From contig JAXHMA010000003.1 in assembly GCA_034521835.1 (NCBI GenBank), positions 124,001 to 188,000 of the forward strand: 64,000 bases of DNA, in the 5' to 3' direction. Each line of letters starts with the position of its first letter. Within the stretch, counting starts at the first letter, position 1. Positions 11,371 to 21,429 of this stretch are shown here, piece after piece. A program made the position numbers and the translations under genes. The stretch comes from JAMQKA01 sp034521835. Lineage in GTDB: Bacteria > Bacteroidota > Rhodothermia > Balneolales > Balneolaceae. The notes beneath the pieces were generated by a model, which worked only from the letters and a program-made list of their open reading frames with translations, did not search any database and was not told the origin of the DNA.

Positions 11371-13357
11371 ATGGGTAAGATAATAGGAATTGACTTAGGT
11401 ACCACCAACTCCTGCGTAGCCGTGATGGAAGGCAACGAGCCTACGGTTATACAGAACTCTGAGGGTGGACGTACAACTCCTTCAGTAGTTGCGTTCTCTA
11501 AAGATGGAGAGCGGTTGGTTGGTGCTCCCGCGAAACGACAAGCAATAACCAATCCTGATAAGACGATATCCTCAATCAAGCGTTTTATGGGACGCTTTTA
11601 TAATGAGGTGAAAGAAGAGGCCAAACAGGCTTCATATGAGATTGTCAAAGGAGACAATGATACGGCCCGCGTTCAGATTGAAGACCGAACCTATGCCCCG
11701 CAGGAAATTTCGGCAATGGTACTGCAAAAAATGAAGCAGACCGCCGAAGAGTACCTTGGGGAAGAGGTTACTGACGCCGTAATTACCGTACCGGCCTACT
11801 TTAACGATGCACAGCGAAAAGCCACGCAGGAAGCGGGTGAAATAGCTGGTCTTAATGTTAAACGCATTATCAACGAGCCCACGGCTGCCTCGCTGGCGTA
11901 TGGTCTTGACAAGAAAGACAAAGATCAGACGATTGCGGTCTATGACCTGGGAGGCGGTACGTTCGATATTTCCGTGCTGGATCTCGGCGATGGTGTGTTT
12001 GAAGTGAAGTCCACCTTTGGTGACACCCACCTTGGGGGTGACGATTTTGACTCTCGTCTGATTGATCACCTGGCTAAGGAATTCAAGAAAGATGAAGGTA
12101 TCGATCTGCGTGAAGATCCCATGGCGATGCAGCGCCTGAAGGATGCCGCCGAGAAAGCTAAGATTGAACTTTCCAGCTCACAGAAAACCAATGTTAATCT
12201 GCCGTTCATTACGGCCACTGATGCGGGACCGAAGCACCTGAACATCGACATCACTCGTGCACAGTTCGAACAGATGATCGATGACCTGGTTCAGAAGACA
12301 GTTGGACCCTGCAAAAAAGCACTAGATGACGCAGGCCTGTCCAAGAAGGAGATTGACCAGGTTATCCTGGTGGGTGGATCGACCCGAATTCCTAAGATCC
12401 AGGAAGTTGTAAAAGACTTCTTCGGTAAGGATCCGAGCAAAGGGGTGAACCCTGACGAAGTTGTGGCAATTGGTGCCGCTATTCAAGGTGGTGTCATGTC
12501 CGGTGACGTTGATGACGTTGTTCTGCTGGATGTTACTCCGCTTACGCTCGGTATTGAAACTCTTGGCGGTGTAACTACCAAGCTGATCGAATCCAACACT
12601 ACCATCCCGACCAGTAAGACGGAAACCTTCTCAACCGCTGCCGACAATCAAACCAGTGTTGAGATCCACGTGCTGCAGGGTGAACGAGCCAAGGCGCAAG
12701 ACAACCGCACGCTCGGCCGCTTCCATCTCGATGGAATTCCTCCGGCACGGCGTGGTGTCCCGCAGATCGAAGTTACGTTCGATATTGACGCCAACGGCGT
12801 GCTGAACGTTAGTGCCAAAGACAAGGGCACAGGCAAAGAGCAGAGCATTCGCATCGAATCCTCTTCTGGACTTTCCGATGAAGAGATCGAGAAGATGAAG
12901 ACGGATGCAGAAGAGCATGCCAAGGAGGATGAGCGAATTCGCGAAAAAACTGAGAAGCTCAATGAAGCCGACAGCCTCGTATTCTCCACGCGCAAGCAGC
13001 TTGATGAACATAAAGATAAAATCTCCGACGACAATAAGGAGAAGATCAAAGAAGCAGCAGACCGTGTAGAGAAACTGCGCAAAGAGGAAAACATGGACAA
13101 GCTTGATGAGGCCATGGAAGAACCTTAATGAAGTGTGGAATGAGGCATCGCAAGAGATCTACCAGGCCGCGCAGGATAAGGCCGGTGGACCCGGAGCCGC
13201 AGGTGCTGCCGGAGCAGCTGGTGCTGCAGCAGGCGGCGGAGCCGCCGGAGGTCCGGGCAACGGGCAGCAGGCAACTGCTGACGAATCGGACGAAGGCGAA
13301 GAAGCCGTTGATGCAGACTTTGAAGTCGTTGATGAAGAAGAGGAAGAAAAGAAATAG
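11371..13357 (+). CDS. dnaK: Molecular chaperone DnaK (Hsp70), one apparent frameshift near the C-terminus
   Basis: Starts MGKIIGIDLGTTNS. The ATPase domain is complete (phosphate 1 DLGTTNS, DLGGGTFD, VGGSTRIP), followed by the substrate-binding domain with LLDVTPLTLGIETLGG and a helical lid. At ~13117 the reading EAMEEP-stop should be EAMEELNEVWNEASQEIY: one extra C in GAACCTT breaks the frame. The second frame carries the lid end, a long Ala/Gly-rich linker (residues ~605-630) and an acidic tail ending EEEEEKK, replacing the usual EEVD-like end. About 661 residues. Followed by a strong terminator at 13387. Confidence 0.95.
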
Positions 13358-13386
13358 TTCTCAACTCATTCAATGATAAACCATTT

Positions 13387-13426
13387 AGCCCTGGATTCCG
13401 ACCATCGGGATTCAGGGCTTTTTTAT
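13387..13426 (+). terminator. Rho-independent terminator after dnaK
   Basis: A 15-base-pair stem (13387-13401 with 13405-13419, two G-U wobbles) closes a CCA loop and is followed by TTTTTT on the + strand. It lies 30 bases after the dnaK stop and is one of the clearest terminators in the window. Confidence 0.9.
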
Positions 13427-13493
13427 TTATTCGTCTTCTTCTATTGCGTATTTTGACAGCCTACATCTAAACCATAACGCCTTGAAAACGATT

Positions 13494-14481
13494 ATGAATA
13501 TCCTTGGCATTGAATCCTCCTGCGATGAAACAGCGGCAGCGGTGTATACCAAGGAAGGGCTCAGATCGAACATGATCGCCTCGCAGACAGTTCACGAGCA
13601 GTACGGCGGGGTAGTACCGGAGCTGGCATCGCGCGCCCATCACAAGACGATCTGGCGTACCGTTCAACAGGCACTGGATGAAGCAGACGTCTCTCTGGAT
13701 ACCATTGATACCGTCGCCGTAACACAGGGACCGGGCCTGATGGGATCGCTCTTGGTGGGACTCTGCTTTGCCAAAGGATCTGGCTCTTTCGCGCGGACTT
13801 CAGTTGATCGGTGTGAACCACATGGATGCGCACATATATGCTAATTTTATCGAAGGGCAGCCGGGGTATCCCTTTGTGGCACTTACCGTTTCGGGCGGAC
13901 ATACGCACTTGGTGCATGTGACCGGCCCTTTTGAGCATACGATGCTTGGCCGAACGCGAGATGATGCCGCAGGAGAGGCATTTGACAAGATTGGCAAAAT
14001 ACTGGGACTGCCATATCCGGCGGGACCGGTTATCGACCAGAAATCAAAGCAGGGAGATATGGCATTTCATGATTTTCCTCAGGCGATGCTGAATAAAGGA
14101 TTTGAGTTCAGTTTTTCAGGGCTTAAAACTTCGGTAATGTACTACCTGGAGGATCAGGAAGAGGGATTTCTGGATGAGCATTTGAATGATATTTGTGCCA
14201 GCGTCTCACATGCTATTTCAGAAGTACTGGTGAAAAAGTTGGAGCGTGCAGTTAAAAAAACCGGGGTTCAAACAGCACTTTTGGCGGGTGGTGTCTCAGC
14301 AAATTCCATGCTGCGGTCTAAAGCCCAAAAACTGGCCGAAAAAAGAGAACTGAATCTGTATATCCCACGAATAGAATACTGCACAGACAACGCCGCTATG
14401 ATCGCTATTACTGGATATATGCTGGCAAAAAGAGGTGAGTTCTCAGATATGAATCTTAAACCGTTTGCGCAGCTGGAATAG
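13494..14481 (+). CDS. tsaD: tRNA N6-threonylcarbamoyladenosine transferase TsaD (one apparent frameshift)
   Basis: Transfers the threonylcarbamoyl group to A37 of ANN-decoding tRNAs with TsaB/TsaE. Begins ILGIESSCDETAAAV, the family hallmark; the metal-binding pair is in GVNHMDAH, followed by ALTVSGGHTHLV and LAGGVSANSMLR. The frame is lost near 13775, where the expected FAKGLALSRGLQLIG is split; the second frame resumes at LALSRG. About 328 residues. I prefer ATG 13494 over the in-frame TTG at 13482, since homologues start with M-x-I-L-G-I-E. Essential in most bacteria, so the break is likely an error. Confidence 0.92.
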
Positions 14482-14542
14482 TCCTGAGTCGTGAGTTTTG
14501 AATTTTTCATGAAGATGAGCTGTCTAATACTTAAACTCAATT

Positions 14543-14995
14543 CTATTGAAATTGCTTGGAAGCTTCGACGGCCAACCTGTCTACATGATTGTTACGTTCA
14601 TCATCGGCATGTCCTTTAACCTTCGTCCAGGTGATATCGTGCGGTTCCATCGCCTCCAGCATCTCTTTCCAGAGATCTTGGTTTAGCACCGGCTTTTTGT
14701 TGGCCTTGCGCCATCCACGCTTTTCCCATCTGTCAATCCAGCCTTGCTTAAATGCGTTGACTATTAAGGCACTGTCACTTCGAATTTCCACCCGGCAGGG
14801 ACGGGTCAAGGCTTTGAGTGCTTCAATGATGGCGCGCATCTCCATACGATTATTTGTGGTTTCGGGTTCGGCACCGGAGATCTCTTTCTCCTCGCCGTTC
14901 CAGTTGAGCAGGGCGCCCCATCCGCCGGGACCGGGATTTCCGCTGCAGGCGCCGTCGGTATAAATAAGAACAAAAGGTCTTTGGGATTTAGACAT
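14543..14995 (-). CDS. rnhA: Ribonuclease HI
   Basis: Intact 150-residue enzyme that cleaves the RNA strand of RNA-DNA hybrids. Catalytic residues are visible in order: Asp in YTDGACSGNPGPGGWG, Glu in NNRMEMRAIIEAL, Asp in RSDSALIV, and the C-terminal His/Asp loop KGHADDERNNHVDRLA. The start overlaps the end of pyrF by 8 bases, so the two are probably translationally coupled. It converges on tsaD with about 60 bases between the stops. Confidence 0.93.
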   Translation of the reverse strand: MSKSQRPFVLIYTDGACSGNPGPGGWGALLNWNGEEKEISGAEPETTNNRMEMRAIIEALKALTRPCRVEIRSDSALIVNAFKQGWIDRWEKRGWRKANKKPVLNQDLWKEMLEAMEPHDITWTKVKGHADDERNNHVDRLAVEASKQFQ

Positions 14996-15828
14996 GGCGT
15001 TCAGTGATGATACTTAATTCTTCGCGATAGGTTTTTACCTGCTTTTCTACTGCTTTTTCCCAGTTATGGTTGTTTCCGCCGGCGAAGAGAATACTTCGGC
15101 TGGAGGAGATAAGTGAAAGCCCTTTATGGTCTTCGAGCACGGTTACCAGTTCTTCAATGCGCCCGCCCTGGCTGCCAATGCCAGGAATAAGCAAGGGAGC
15201 TGAAGGGTGTTGAGCTCAGTACATGAGACAGTTCGTGTGGCTGTGTGGCGCCCACAACCATGCCAAGCGGTGCCTGGCTTTGTGGTTGATGCTGCTTTAG
15301 TTTGGCCGCGATATACTCGGCCATGCTGTTAAACCCGGAAAAAGGTTTGTTCAGAAAATCATCTGCCCCTGGATTAGAGGTCAGCGCCAGCACATAAAGT
15401 CCCTTGCCTGGGGCGTTCATGAAGGGAGCCAGCGTCTCAAACCCCATCAGTGGATTCAGTGTGATTGCGTCAATGTTGTAGGTGTCAAAAAATGCTTTCC
15501 GGTAATGGCGGGCCGTAGAATCAATGTCGCCGCGCTTGGCATCTGCGATGATGATTTTATCCTCGGGTATCTGCCGGATGACCTCATGAAACACTTCCAG
15601 TCCACCGTCGCCCAGGGCCTCGAAAAAGGCCAGATTCGGTTTGAATGCCGCACAATAGGGTGCCGTTATCTCAATGATTCTGCTAAGAAATTCCAATACT
15701 CGCTCATTGTCATCGGGAATTTCATCCGACAAGTATGTTGGGAAAAGATTAAGATGCGGATCCAGCCCCACGCACAGGCAAGAGCTTGATTTGATAATGG
15801 CTTGTCGAAGTTTCTCGGCGTATTTCAT
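14988..15828 (-). CDS. pyrF: Orotidine 5'-phosphate decarboxylase, type 2 (one apparent frameshift)
   Basis: Decarboxylates OMP to UMP in pyrimidine synthesis. The catalytic K-x-D-region motif IIADAKRGDIDSTA and the early string SCLCVGLDPHLNLFP identify the longer type-2 family. Near 15205 the frame shifts: LSSTPF should continue as SAPLLIPGIGSQGGRIEE, which appears in the next frame. About 279 residues. ATG at 15828 (MKYAEKL) is chosen; the upstream TTG at 15858 would add ten residues without family support. Confidence 0.9.
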
Positions 15829-16051
15829 GATGCGGTGAAGATAGCAACTAATTGGCAAGACAGAAATTATTTATCGTGAAATAGTCCTTGTTCTGGACAA
15901 GACACCAAGAATCGGGTATTTAATGATATTTGAATTGGAAATCGCCCATATTTTGTAAGCATTAAAAAGCTGCACGGCTAAGTTACTATAAAGCGTTTGA
16001 ATGGTTATATTCACCATCAAATAGGTAATGGGCTAATCTCAAGAACTATTG

Positions 16052-16789
16052 ATGAACTGGTTTGAAGAATGGTTTGACAGCTCCCTGTATGAAAAGCTGT
16101 ATGCGAACCGTGATAAAGAAGAAGCTAAACAACTAATTGATCTGCTCGAGGAAACCCTCAATCTGAGTGGATGTTCCCACCTGCTTGACCTTGGATGCGG
16201 CCGCGGGCGCCACGCCATTAGTCTTGCCGAGCGGGGGTACAACGTAACGGGTATCGATTTGTCGCGGCAGGCTATCGAAACGGCCCGGGCCAAAGCCACC
16301 GAAAACGGGCTTGATATCACCTTTCATGTTCGTGATATGCGTTTTCCGTTACCCCGCACGTTCGATGCCATCGTGAACTTGTTTACAACCTTTGGTTATT
16401 TTGAATCAGACGAGGAAAACGGCCACGTATTGGACAGCGTCGTAGAGATGCTGGAGCCTGGCGGCGTGTTTGTGCTCGATTATATGAATGCACAAAAAGT
16501 ACGCCGGACCTACCGTTCGACTGACCATGGGCAGTTTCGGGATATCGAATTTCAGGTAAACCGGTATATCAATAACGGTACGATTATCAAGGATATCGAG
16601 TTTGAGGGGGGACCGATCGAAGGGACAAAGCAGTATTCAGAGCGGGTAAAGCTCTACGATCTGAACTGGTTTGAGCGCGAATTTGCCGAACGTAACCTAA
16701 CGATCGATCACCTGTATGGCGATTACAAGGGCAGTAAATTTGATGCCAAAGCAAGTCCCCGCCTGATGATTGTAAGCCATTTAGAGTGA
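16052..16789 (+). CDS. Class I SAM-dependent methyltransferase
   Basis: Intact, about 245 residues. The SAM-binding Rossmann fold shows motif I LLDLGCGRGRHAISLAERG at residues ~45-63, the acidic end of beta2 in VTGIDLSRQAIE, and post-motif regions (FDAIVNLFTTFGYF; LEPGGVFVLDYMN). The C-terminal half is a beta-rich substrate domain. The substrate is unknown; related proteins methylate small molecules or are uncharacterised. It stands alone between pyrF (opposite strand) and a convergent hypothetical gene, with about 190 bases of gene-free AT-rich sequence upstream. Confidence 0.8.
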   Translation: MNWFEEWFDSSLYEKLYANRDKEEAKQLIDLLEETLNLSGCSHLLDLGCGRGRHAISLAERGYNVTGIDLSRQAIETARAKATENGLDITFHVRDMRFPLPRTFDAIVNLFTTFGYFESDEENGHVLDSVVEMLEPGGVFVLDYMNAQKVRRTYRSTDHGQFRDIEFQVNRYINNGTIIKDIEFEGGPIEGTKQYSERVKLYDLNWFEREFAERNLTIDHLYGDYKGSKFDAKASPRLMIVSHLE

Positions 16790-16959
16790 TGGGGATGTGA
16801 GATGCCTTGAATTAAATACTGGTCTCATAAAACATATTTGCTAAAACTTTAATAGAAGTGACCTTCTTATCTTGCTGTCATCCAACAACATTGAAAGACT
16901 TACACAGAACAGGATGCCTGGGTTATCTCACCTTTGACCTCTCTACTCCAGTTTTCGTT

Positions 16960-17688
16960 CTATAAAACCGTTTCTGCCAATACTTCTTCCGCACCATGCG
17001 GCGGGTTGTTCAGCGTCCATGTTTCAAAATAGAACTGCCGCTCCGAACGAATGCGCTTGTTGTTTATACTAAAAAATCGGAATGAATCACCCACCAGCTC
17101 CTTCAGCGGGTAAAATAGTTCTTTGTTGATGTTTTTCTTTGAAAATAGGTGCAGATCAAACCCATCATGCGCTTTCTCCTTGTACAGAACCTGTATTCCT
17201 TCAGAAAGTACCTTGCTTAGTTCTTCCTTAAAGTGACCGACATTTGAATCATCATCGACCTGCAGGGCGGCCGGATTGAGCTTCGTACTCGTTTTCTGCG
17301 TGATTAAGATGGCATCTCCAATTGATATCGTACCCAGCGCCTCAGATAGTTTCCTTGAAGATCCGTTTTTGGAAATATGGCGACAATCCTCAAATATCCC
17401 CTCCATTTTTTGCAGGATTAGTGGATAACGATCCAGGATGCTGAGCCCAAACTTTTTTTCCTCCAGGCGTGTCCCGGTCAGGTAAAACTTGGAATAGGTG
17501 GGATCCGGCTTCATAAAATCCTCAATCGACAAAGATGTTTCCGGCTCTTCACTTATATGGCGCTCCTTCAGTTTGTCGAGGCGAAGATCGTGCTCAAAAA
17601 AGAATTTAAAAATATCCATCGAGTAAAATTCAGTACAGTGTTTTATCAGTTCAGTTTGAATGGAAGGTACGAAATAGGGAGTATCCAA
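16960..17688 (-). CDS. Hypothetical protein, 242 residues
   Basis: Intact soluble protein with no signal peptide and no membrane segment. It is rich in Lys/Glu and has an N-terminal helical part (residues ~1-110) and a mixed C-terminal part that contains ISIGDAILITQKTSTK and VGDSFRFFSINNKR. I do not recognise a family. It begins only 8 bases beyond the hppA terminator on the same strand, so either it has its own promoter in a very tight space or it depends on read-through. Codon use looks like its neighbours. Confidence 0.6.
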   Translation of the reverse strand: MDTPYFVPSIQTELIKHCTEFYSMDIFKFFFEHDLRLDKLKERHISEEPETSLSIEDFMKPDPTYSKFYLTGTRLEEKKFGLSILDRYPLILQKMEGIFEDCRHISKNGSSRKLSEALGTISIGDAILITQKTSTKLNPAALQVDDDSNVGHFKEELSKVLSEGIQVLYKEKAHDGFDLHLFSKKNINKELFYPLKELVGDSFRFFSINNKRIRSERQFYFETWTLNNPPHGAEEVLAETVL

Positions 17689-17727
17689 TAAAAGAAAAGC
17701 CCCGCTGCGTCTAAGCAGCGAGGCTTT
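17684..17727 (-). terminator. Terminator after hppA
   Basis: A hairpin at 17696-17708 / 17715-17727 (12 pairs, one mismatch, six-base loop) is followed on the minus strand by TTTTCTTTTATT. It ends the hppA transcript 26 bases after its stop codon. Confidence 0.85.
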
Positions 17728-17753
17728 AAAATGTGCAGCTGATGATATATGGT

Positions 17754-19947
17754 CTAAATCATTGTAGCAATAACAAGTGCTACTACAGACATCAGCTTGA
17801 TAAGAATGTTGAGTGATGGGCCAGAAGTATCTTTGAAGGGATCGCCAACGGTATCACCGACAACAGCGGCTTTGTGTGCATTAGAGCCTTTAGAGAGCTT
17901 TTCACCTTTTTTCGTGGTAAAACCTTCTTCAATCATTTTTTTGGCGTTATCCCAGGCACCGCCAGCGTTGGATTGGAAAAGTGCCATAAGTACACCGGCT
18001 GAGGTTACACCTGCAAGAAGCCCACCAAGCATTTCAGGTCCGCCCAGGAAGCCAAATGCAACAGGAACAGCCACGGCTAGCACACCAGGCGCAACCATCT
18101 CGCGAATAGAAGCCGTGGTGGAGATAGCTACACATTTTCGTATTCAGCTTTACCGTCAGCGGCTTCAAAAGCCTTGCGATCTTCCTCCGACCAGTTTTCC
18201 AGCTTTTTCCCTTTATTATTGTTCATGGCATCGAGGCCGGCACGCAGTTCGGGAATGTCGTTGAACTGGCGGCGAACCTCCTCAATCATCGACATGGCAG
18301 CACGACCAACAGCTTGCATAGAAAGGGCCGAGAACAGAACGGAAGCATGGCCCCAATAAAGAGGGCAGCCATGACGGTTGGCTCGGTAACATCGATTCCG
18401 GTCAATGGTTCTGGATGTGTTGCATTGTAGGAGGTAATAAAAGCGGCAAAAAGTGCAAGAGCCGTAAGCGCGGCAGAACCGATCGCAAACCCTTTACCTA
18501 TAGCGGCGGTTGTATTTCCGACCGCATCCAGTTTATCGGTGCGCTCACGTACTTCGCCGGGCAGTTCAGACATCTCGGCAATACCGCCGGCGTTGTCCGA
18601 AATAGGTCCATATGCATCTACAGCCAGCTGAATTCCCGTGTTGGAGAGCATTCCAACCGCGGCGATAGCAATTCCGTAGAGACCGGCAAAGTGATAAGCT
18701 CCGATAATAGCGGTAGCAATAATGATGATCGGGATCGCCGTGGAGATCATTCCCACGCCAACACCGGCAATAATATTGGTTGCAGATCCGGTTACCGACT
18801 GCTCCACGATAGATTTAACAGGTCCGGTTCCTGTTCCGGTGTAATGCTCGGTTATCAGACCGATCAGAAGGCCGGCAGCAAGGCCGAAAATAGTAGCCCA
18901 GAAAACGCCGCTTGGCGTGTAAGTCAATCCCGTCGAAGGTCCAGCTTGCTGGAAGCATCCAGTGGATGATAAACCAGGAAGCCACCAGCATTACGGCTGC
19001 AGAAACAAATTCCCCAATATTCAGAGCAGACTGGGGATTTCCACCTTCTTTAACTCGTAACGAAAAAGGTACCGAGAATTGAGGTTAAAATACCTGTTCC
19101 AGCTAGCACCAATGGTAATAATACTGCAGAAAGTCCGCTGAAATTGTCAGTCCATTCCGGGTTGGCCATAAACGCGGCTCCGAGGACCATCGTGCCGATT
19201 ATGGATCCTACATACGATTCAAAAAGGTCAGCACCCATTCCGGCAACATCGCCCACGTTATCGCCCACGTTATCTGCGATGGTAGCAGGGTTCAGCGGGT
19301 GATCTTCTGGAATACCGGCTTCAACCTTACCTACAAGGTCAGCGCCAACGTCGGCCGCCTTGGTGTAAATACCGCCGCCCACACGAGCAAAAAGGGCGAT
19401 CGAGGAAGCGCCAAACGAAAATCCGGTTACAACGGCCAGTACTTTATTTACACTTGCAGCACTCCCAGTTCCAAACATATCACCAAAAAGGAGAAACAGG
19501 AGGCTAAGACCGAGAACACCTAAACCAACTACGCCGAGACCCATAACGGATCCACCGGCGAATGCAATATTTAATCCTTGGCCAAGTCTCGGTACGAGCC
19601 GCATTGGTAGTACGAACATTTGCTTTTGTAGCAACTCTCATCCCAATGAAACCAGCCAGCCCTGAACAGAAAGCCCCTACAATAAAGGAAACGGAAATCA
19701 GCCAGTGTGAGGTATCTGGGTTGGCGGAAATACCAAGCAGAATTGCTACGCAGAATACAAAAATAGCAAGTACTTTATATTCTGCTTTTAAGAAAGCCAT
19801 GGCGCCACGTTGAATATGGGCTGACTTATTTTGACCATTTTATCGGTTCCGGGATCCTGTTTAGTTACCCAGGAAGACTTTAGATAGGTATACAGTAGCG
19901 CAATGAACTCCGGCTACCGGTATTAAGTAAATGATTAGTGAGTTCAT
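17754..19947 (-). CDS. hppA: Membrane-bound ion-translocating pyrophosphatase (about seven apparent frameshifts)
   Basis: Pumps H+ or Na+ using pyrophosphate. Reassembled across frames it is ~731 residues with about 16 membrane helices. The true start is ATG 19947: the frames preceding 19800 encode SLIIYLIPVAG, then YTYLKSSWVTKQDPGTDKM, the normal N-terminus. The pyrophosphate-binding segment KAADVGADLVGKVE and the acidic DNVGDNVGDVAGMGADLF are intact. GNTTAA is present where K+-independent members have GNTTKA, placing it in the K+-dependent subfamily, which includes Na+ pumps. Breaks near 19905, 19815, 19600, 19065, 18935, 18300 and 18110 all leave conserved text on both sides. Confidence 0.9.
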
Positions 19948-19988
19948 TTTTACGGTTTAGGGTTTCTGGAGGTTAGAGTTTTAATAAT

Positions 19989-20546
19989 CTAATTGTAGTC
20001 GTTCATAGCCGTATCTATGCCGTGATCCACATAGCTTAGCGCTGCGTCAGCTGCACGGCGTAAAGTTTCTTCGATAGTCTCGCGCTCTTTTTTGGAAAAT
20101 TTGGACAATACAAAATCGACTTGGTTTCCCTGCCTGAAGTCATTCCCAATTCCTATTCTCAGGCGTGGAAATTTGTCAGTCCCCAGTTTTTGGATGATAT
20201 CTTTGATCCCGTTGTGCCCCCCGGCACTCCCTTTAGGTCGTAATCGGATGGAGCCGACATCCAGGTTCAGATCGTCGTAACAAACGAGGCAATCTGAAGG
20301 GGCCAGCTTGTACCAGTTAAGCACCTGCATAACCGCATCACCGCTGACATTCATGTAGGTAGTTGGCTTAACCAAGATTACCTTTTCGCGGTGGTAGTGA
20401 GTGTCCCCGATATGAAAAGGCCCTTTGCCAGGTCCCATTCTTACAGAAAGCTTATCCGCTAAATGATCGACAAGTTCATACCCGATATTATGGCGGGTCC
20501 CGGCGTATTTTTGGCCGGGATTACCTAACCCTATAATTACAGGCAT
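19989..20546 (-). CDS. pth: Peptidyl-tRNA hydrolase
   Basis: Intact 185 residues. Releases peptides from prematurely dropped peptidyl-tRNA. Begins IIGLGNPGQKYAGTRHNIGYELVD with the catalytic His in RHN; VKPTTYMNVSG, VCYDDLNLDVGSIRLR and SAGGHNGIKDI complete the active site. It follows rplY closely on the same strand, the usual prs-rplY-pth arrangement, and hppA follows it by 41 bases. Confidence 0.95.
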   Translation of the reverse strand: MPVIIGLGNPGQKYAGTRHNIGYELVDHLADKLSVRMGPGKGPFHIGDTHYHREKVILVKPTTYMNVSGDAVMQVLNWYKLAPSDCLVCYDDLNLDVGSIRLRPKGSAGGHNGIKDIIQKLGTDKFPRLRIGIGNDFRQGNQVDFVLSKFSKKERETIEETLRRAADAALSYVDHGIDTAMNDYN

Positions 20547-20582
20547 ATAAACTCAATTATCTAAAATGGTGAATTGAATCGG

Positions 20583-21290
20583 TTACTCAGTATCCTCTTC
20601 ACTTTCTTCTTCACCTTCAACGGGCTCTTCGCCTTCTTCGAGTTCGCCTTCAACGGGCTCTTCGCCTTCTTCGAGCTCTTCTTCTTCAGGCTCTTCCTCG
20701 GTAACAAGGGTAGAGGTAAGCAGCGCTTCGGATTTCGGAGGCACAATCGTTACAATAGTTCGGCTCTCATCATCGAGCGGTTCAATACCTTCGAGGTCAA
20801 GTGAGCCGACATGAATAGAATCACCGATCTGAAGCTCGGAAATATCAACAGAGTATGCTCCCGGAATTTTGTCTGGATAGGTGCGGATCCGCAGAATATG
20901 CATAGGCTGGAACACGCGGCCGCCACCATCAGTAACCCCGATTGCACTGCCGGTAAGACGAAGCGGCACGCTCAGTGTTACTTTGTGATCTTCATCGAGC
21001 ACGTAGAAATCAACATGAATAGGCTCGGTCATTGACACCGGATGAAATTCGGCTTTCTTAAGTAATGTTTTATACGTCGTACCGTCAATTTCAAGCTCAA
21101 TAATCTGACGGTGACTGTTGGATAGAATTTTTTCCAGGTCAAGTTCATCTACAGAGAAGTGAACATTATCTTCCACTTCGGGACCGTAAAGCACGGCAGG
21201 CACTCGCATAGAATCGCGAAGGGCGTCTGCGACTTTACGTCCGGTTTCTCTTTCTTTTCCTTTTAGAGTAACTACTTTTGGCGTAATCAT
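20583..21290 (-). CDS. rplY: 50S ribosomal protein L25 / general stress protein Ctc, long form with acidic repeat tail
   Basis: 235-residue Ctc/TL5-type L25, which binds 5S rRNA. The N-terminal L25 domain covers residues ~5-95 (KVADALRDSMRVPAVLYGP) and the C-terminal beta domain ~100-185 (VSLPLRLTGS-like VPLRLTGSAIGV). The last ~45 residues are nearly all Glu/Pro/Gly with the unit GEEPVEGELEE repeated. The DNA there has a tandem 33-base repeat at 20616-20648 and 20649-20681 with 27 identical leading bases. It lies between prs and pth, as in many bacteria. Confidence 0.93.
   Translation of the reverse strand: MITPKVVTLKGKERETGRKVADALRDSMRVPAVLYGPEVEDNVHFSVDELDLEKILSNSHRQIIELEIDGTTYKTLLKKAEFHPVSMTEPIHVDFYVLDEDHKVTLSVPLRLTGSAIGVTDGGGRVFQPMHILRIRTYPDKIPGAYSVDISELQIGDSIHVGSLDLEGIEPLDDESRTIVTIVPPKSEALLTSTLVTEEEPEEEELEEGEEPVEGELEEGEEPVEGEEESEEDTE
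20616..20681. repeat. Tandem 33-bp repeat inside rplY
   Basis: Two copies with period 33 (11 codons) encode the acidic GEEPVEG units in the L25 tail. The length keeps the frame, so copy-number change would lengthen or shorten the tail without breaking the gene. Confidence 0.85.
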
Positions 21291-21429
21291 AAGTATTAGT
21301 AATTAATTTGTCCGCAATTTACGAATCATCAAGAATATTGTCAGCGATCTTTAATGTTAAGTCGTTGTGTTCAAGTTGTAATAGTCTCCAAGTTGCATCG
21401 CCTGCATGCAAATTAATCCAAACAGTGCA

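Noticed and set aside
11632..13115. Long minus-strand open frames inside dnaK
   Set aside because: Antisense shadows caused by codon bias; no family resemblance.
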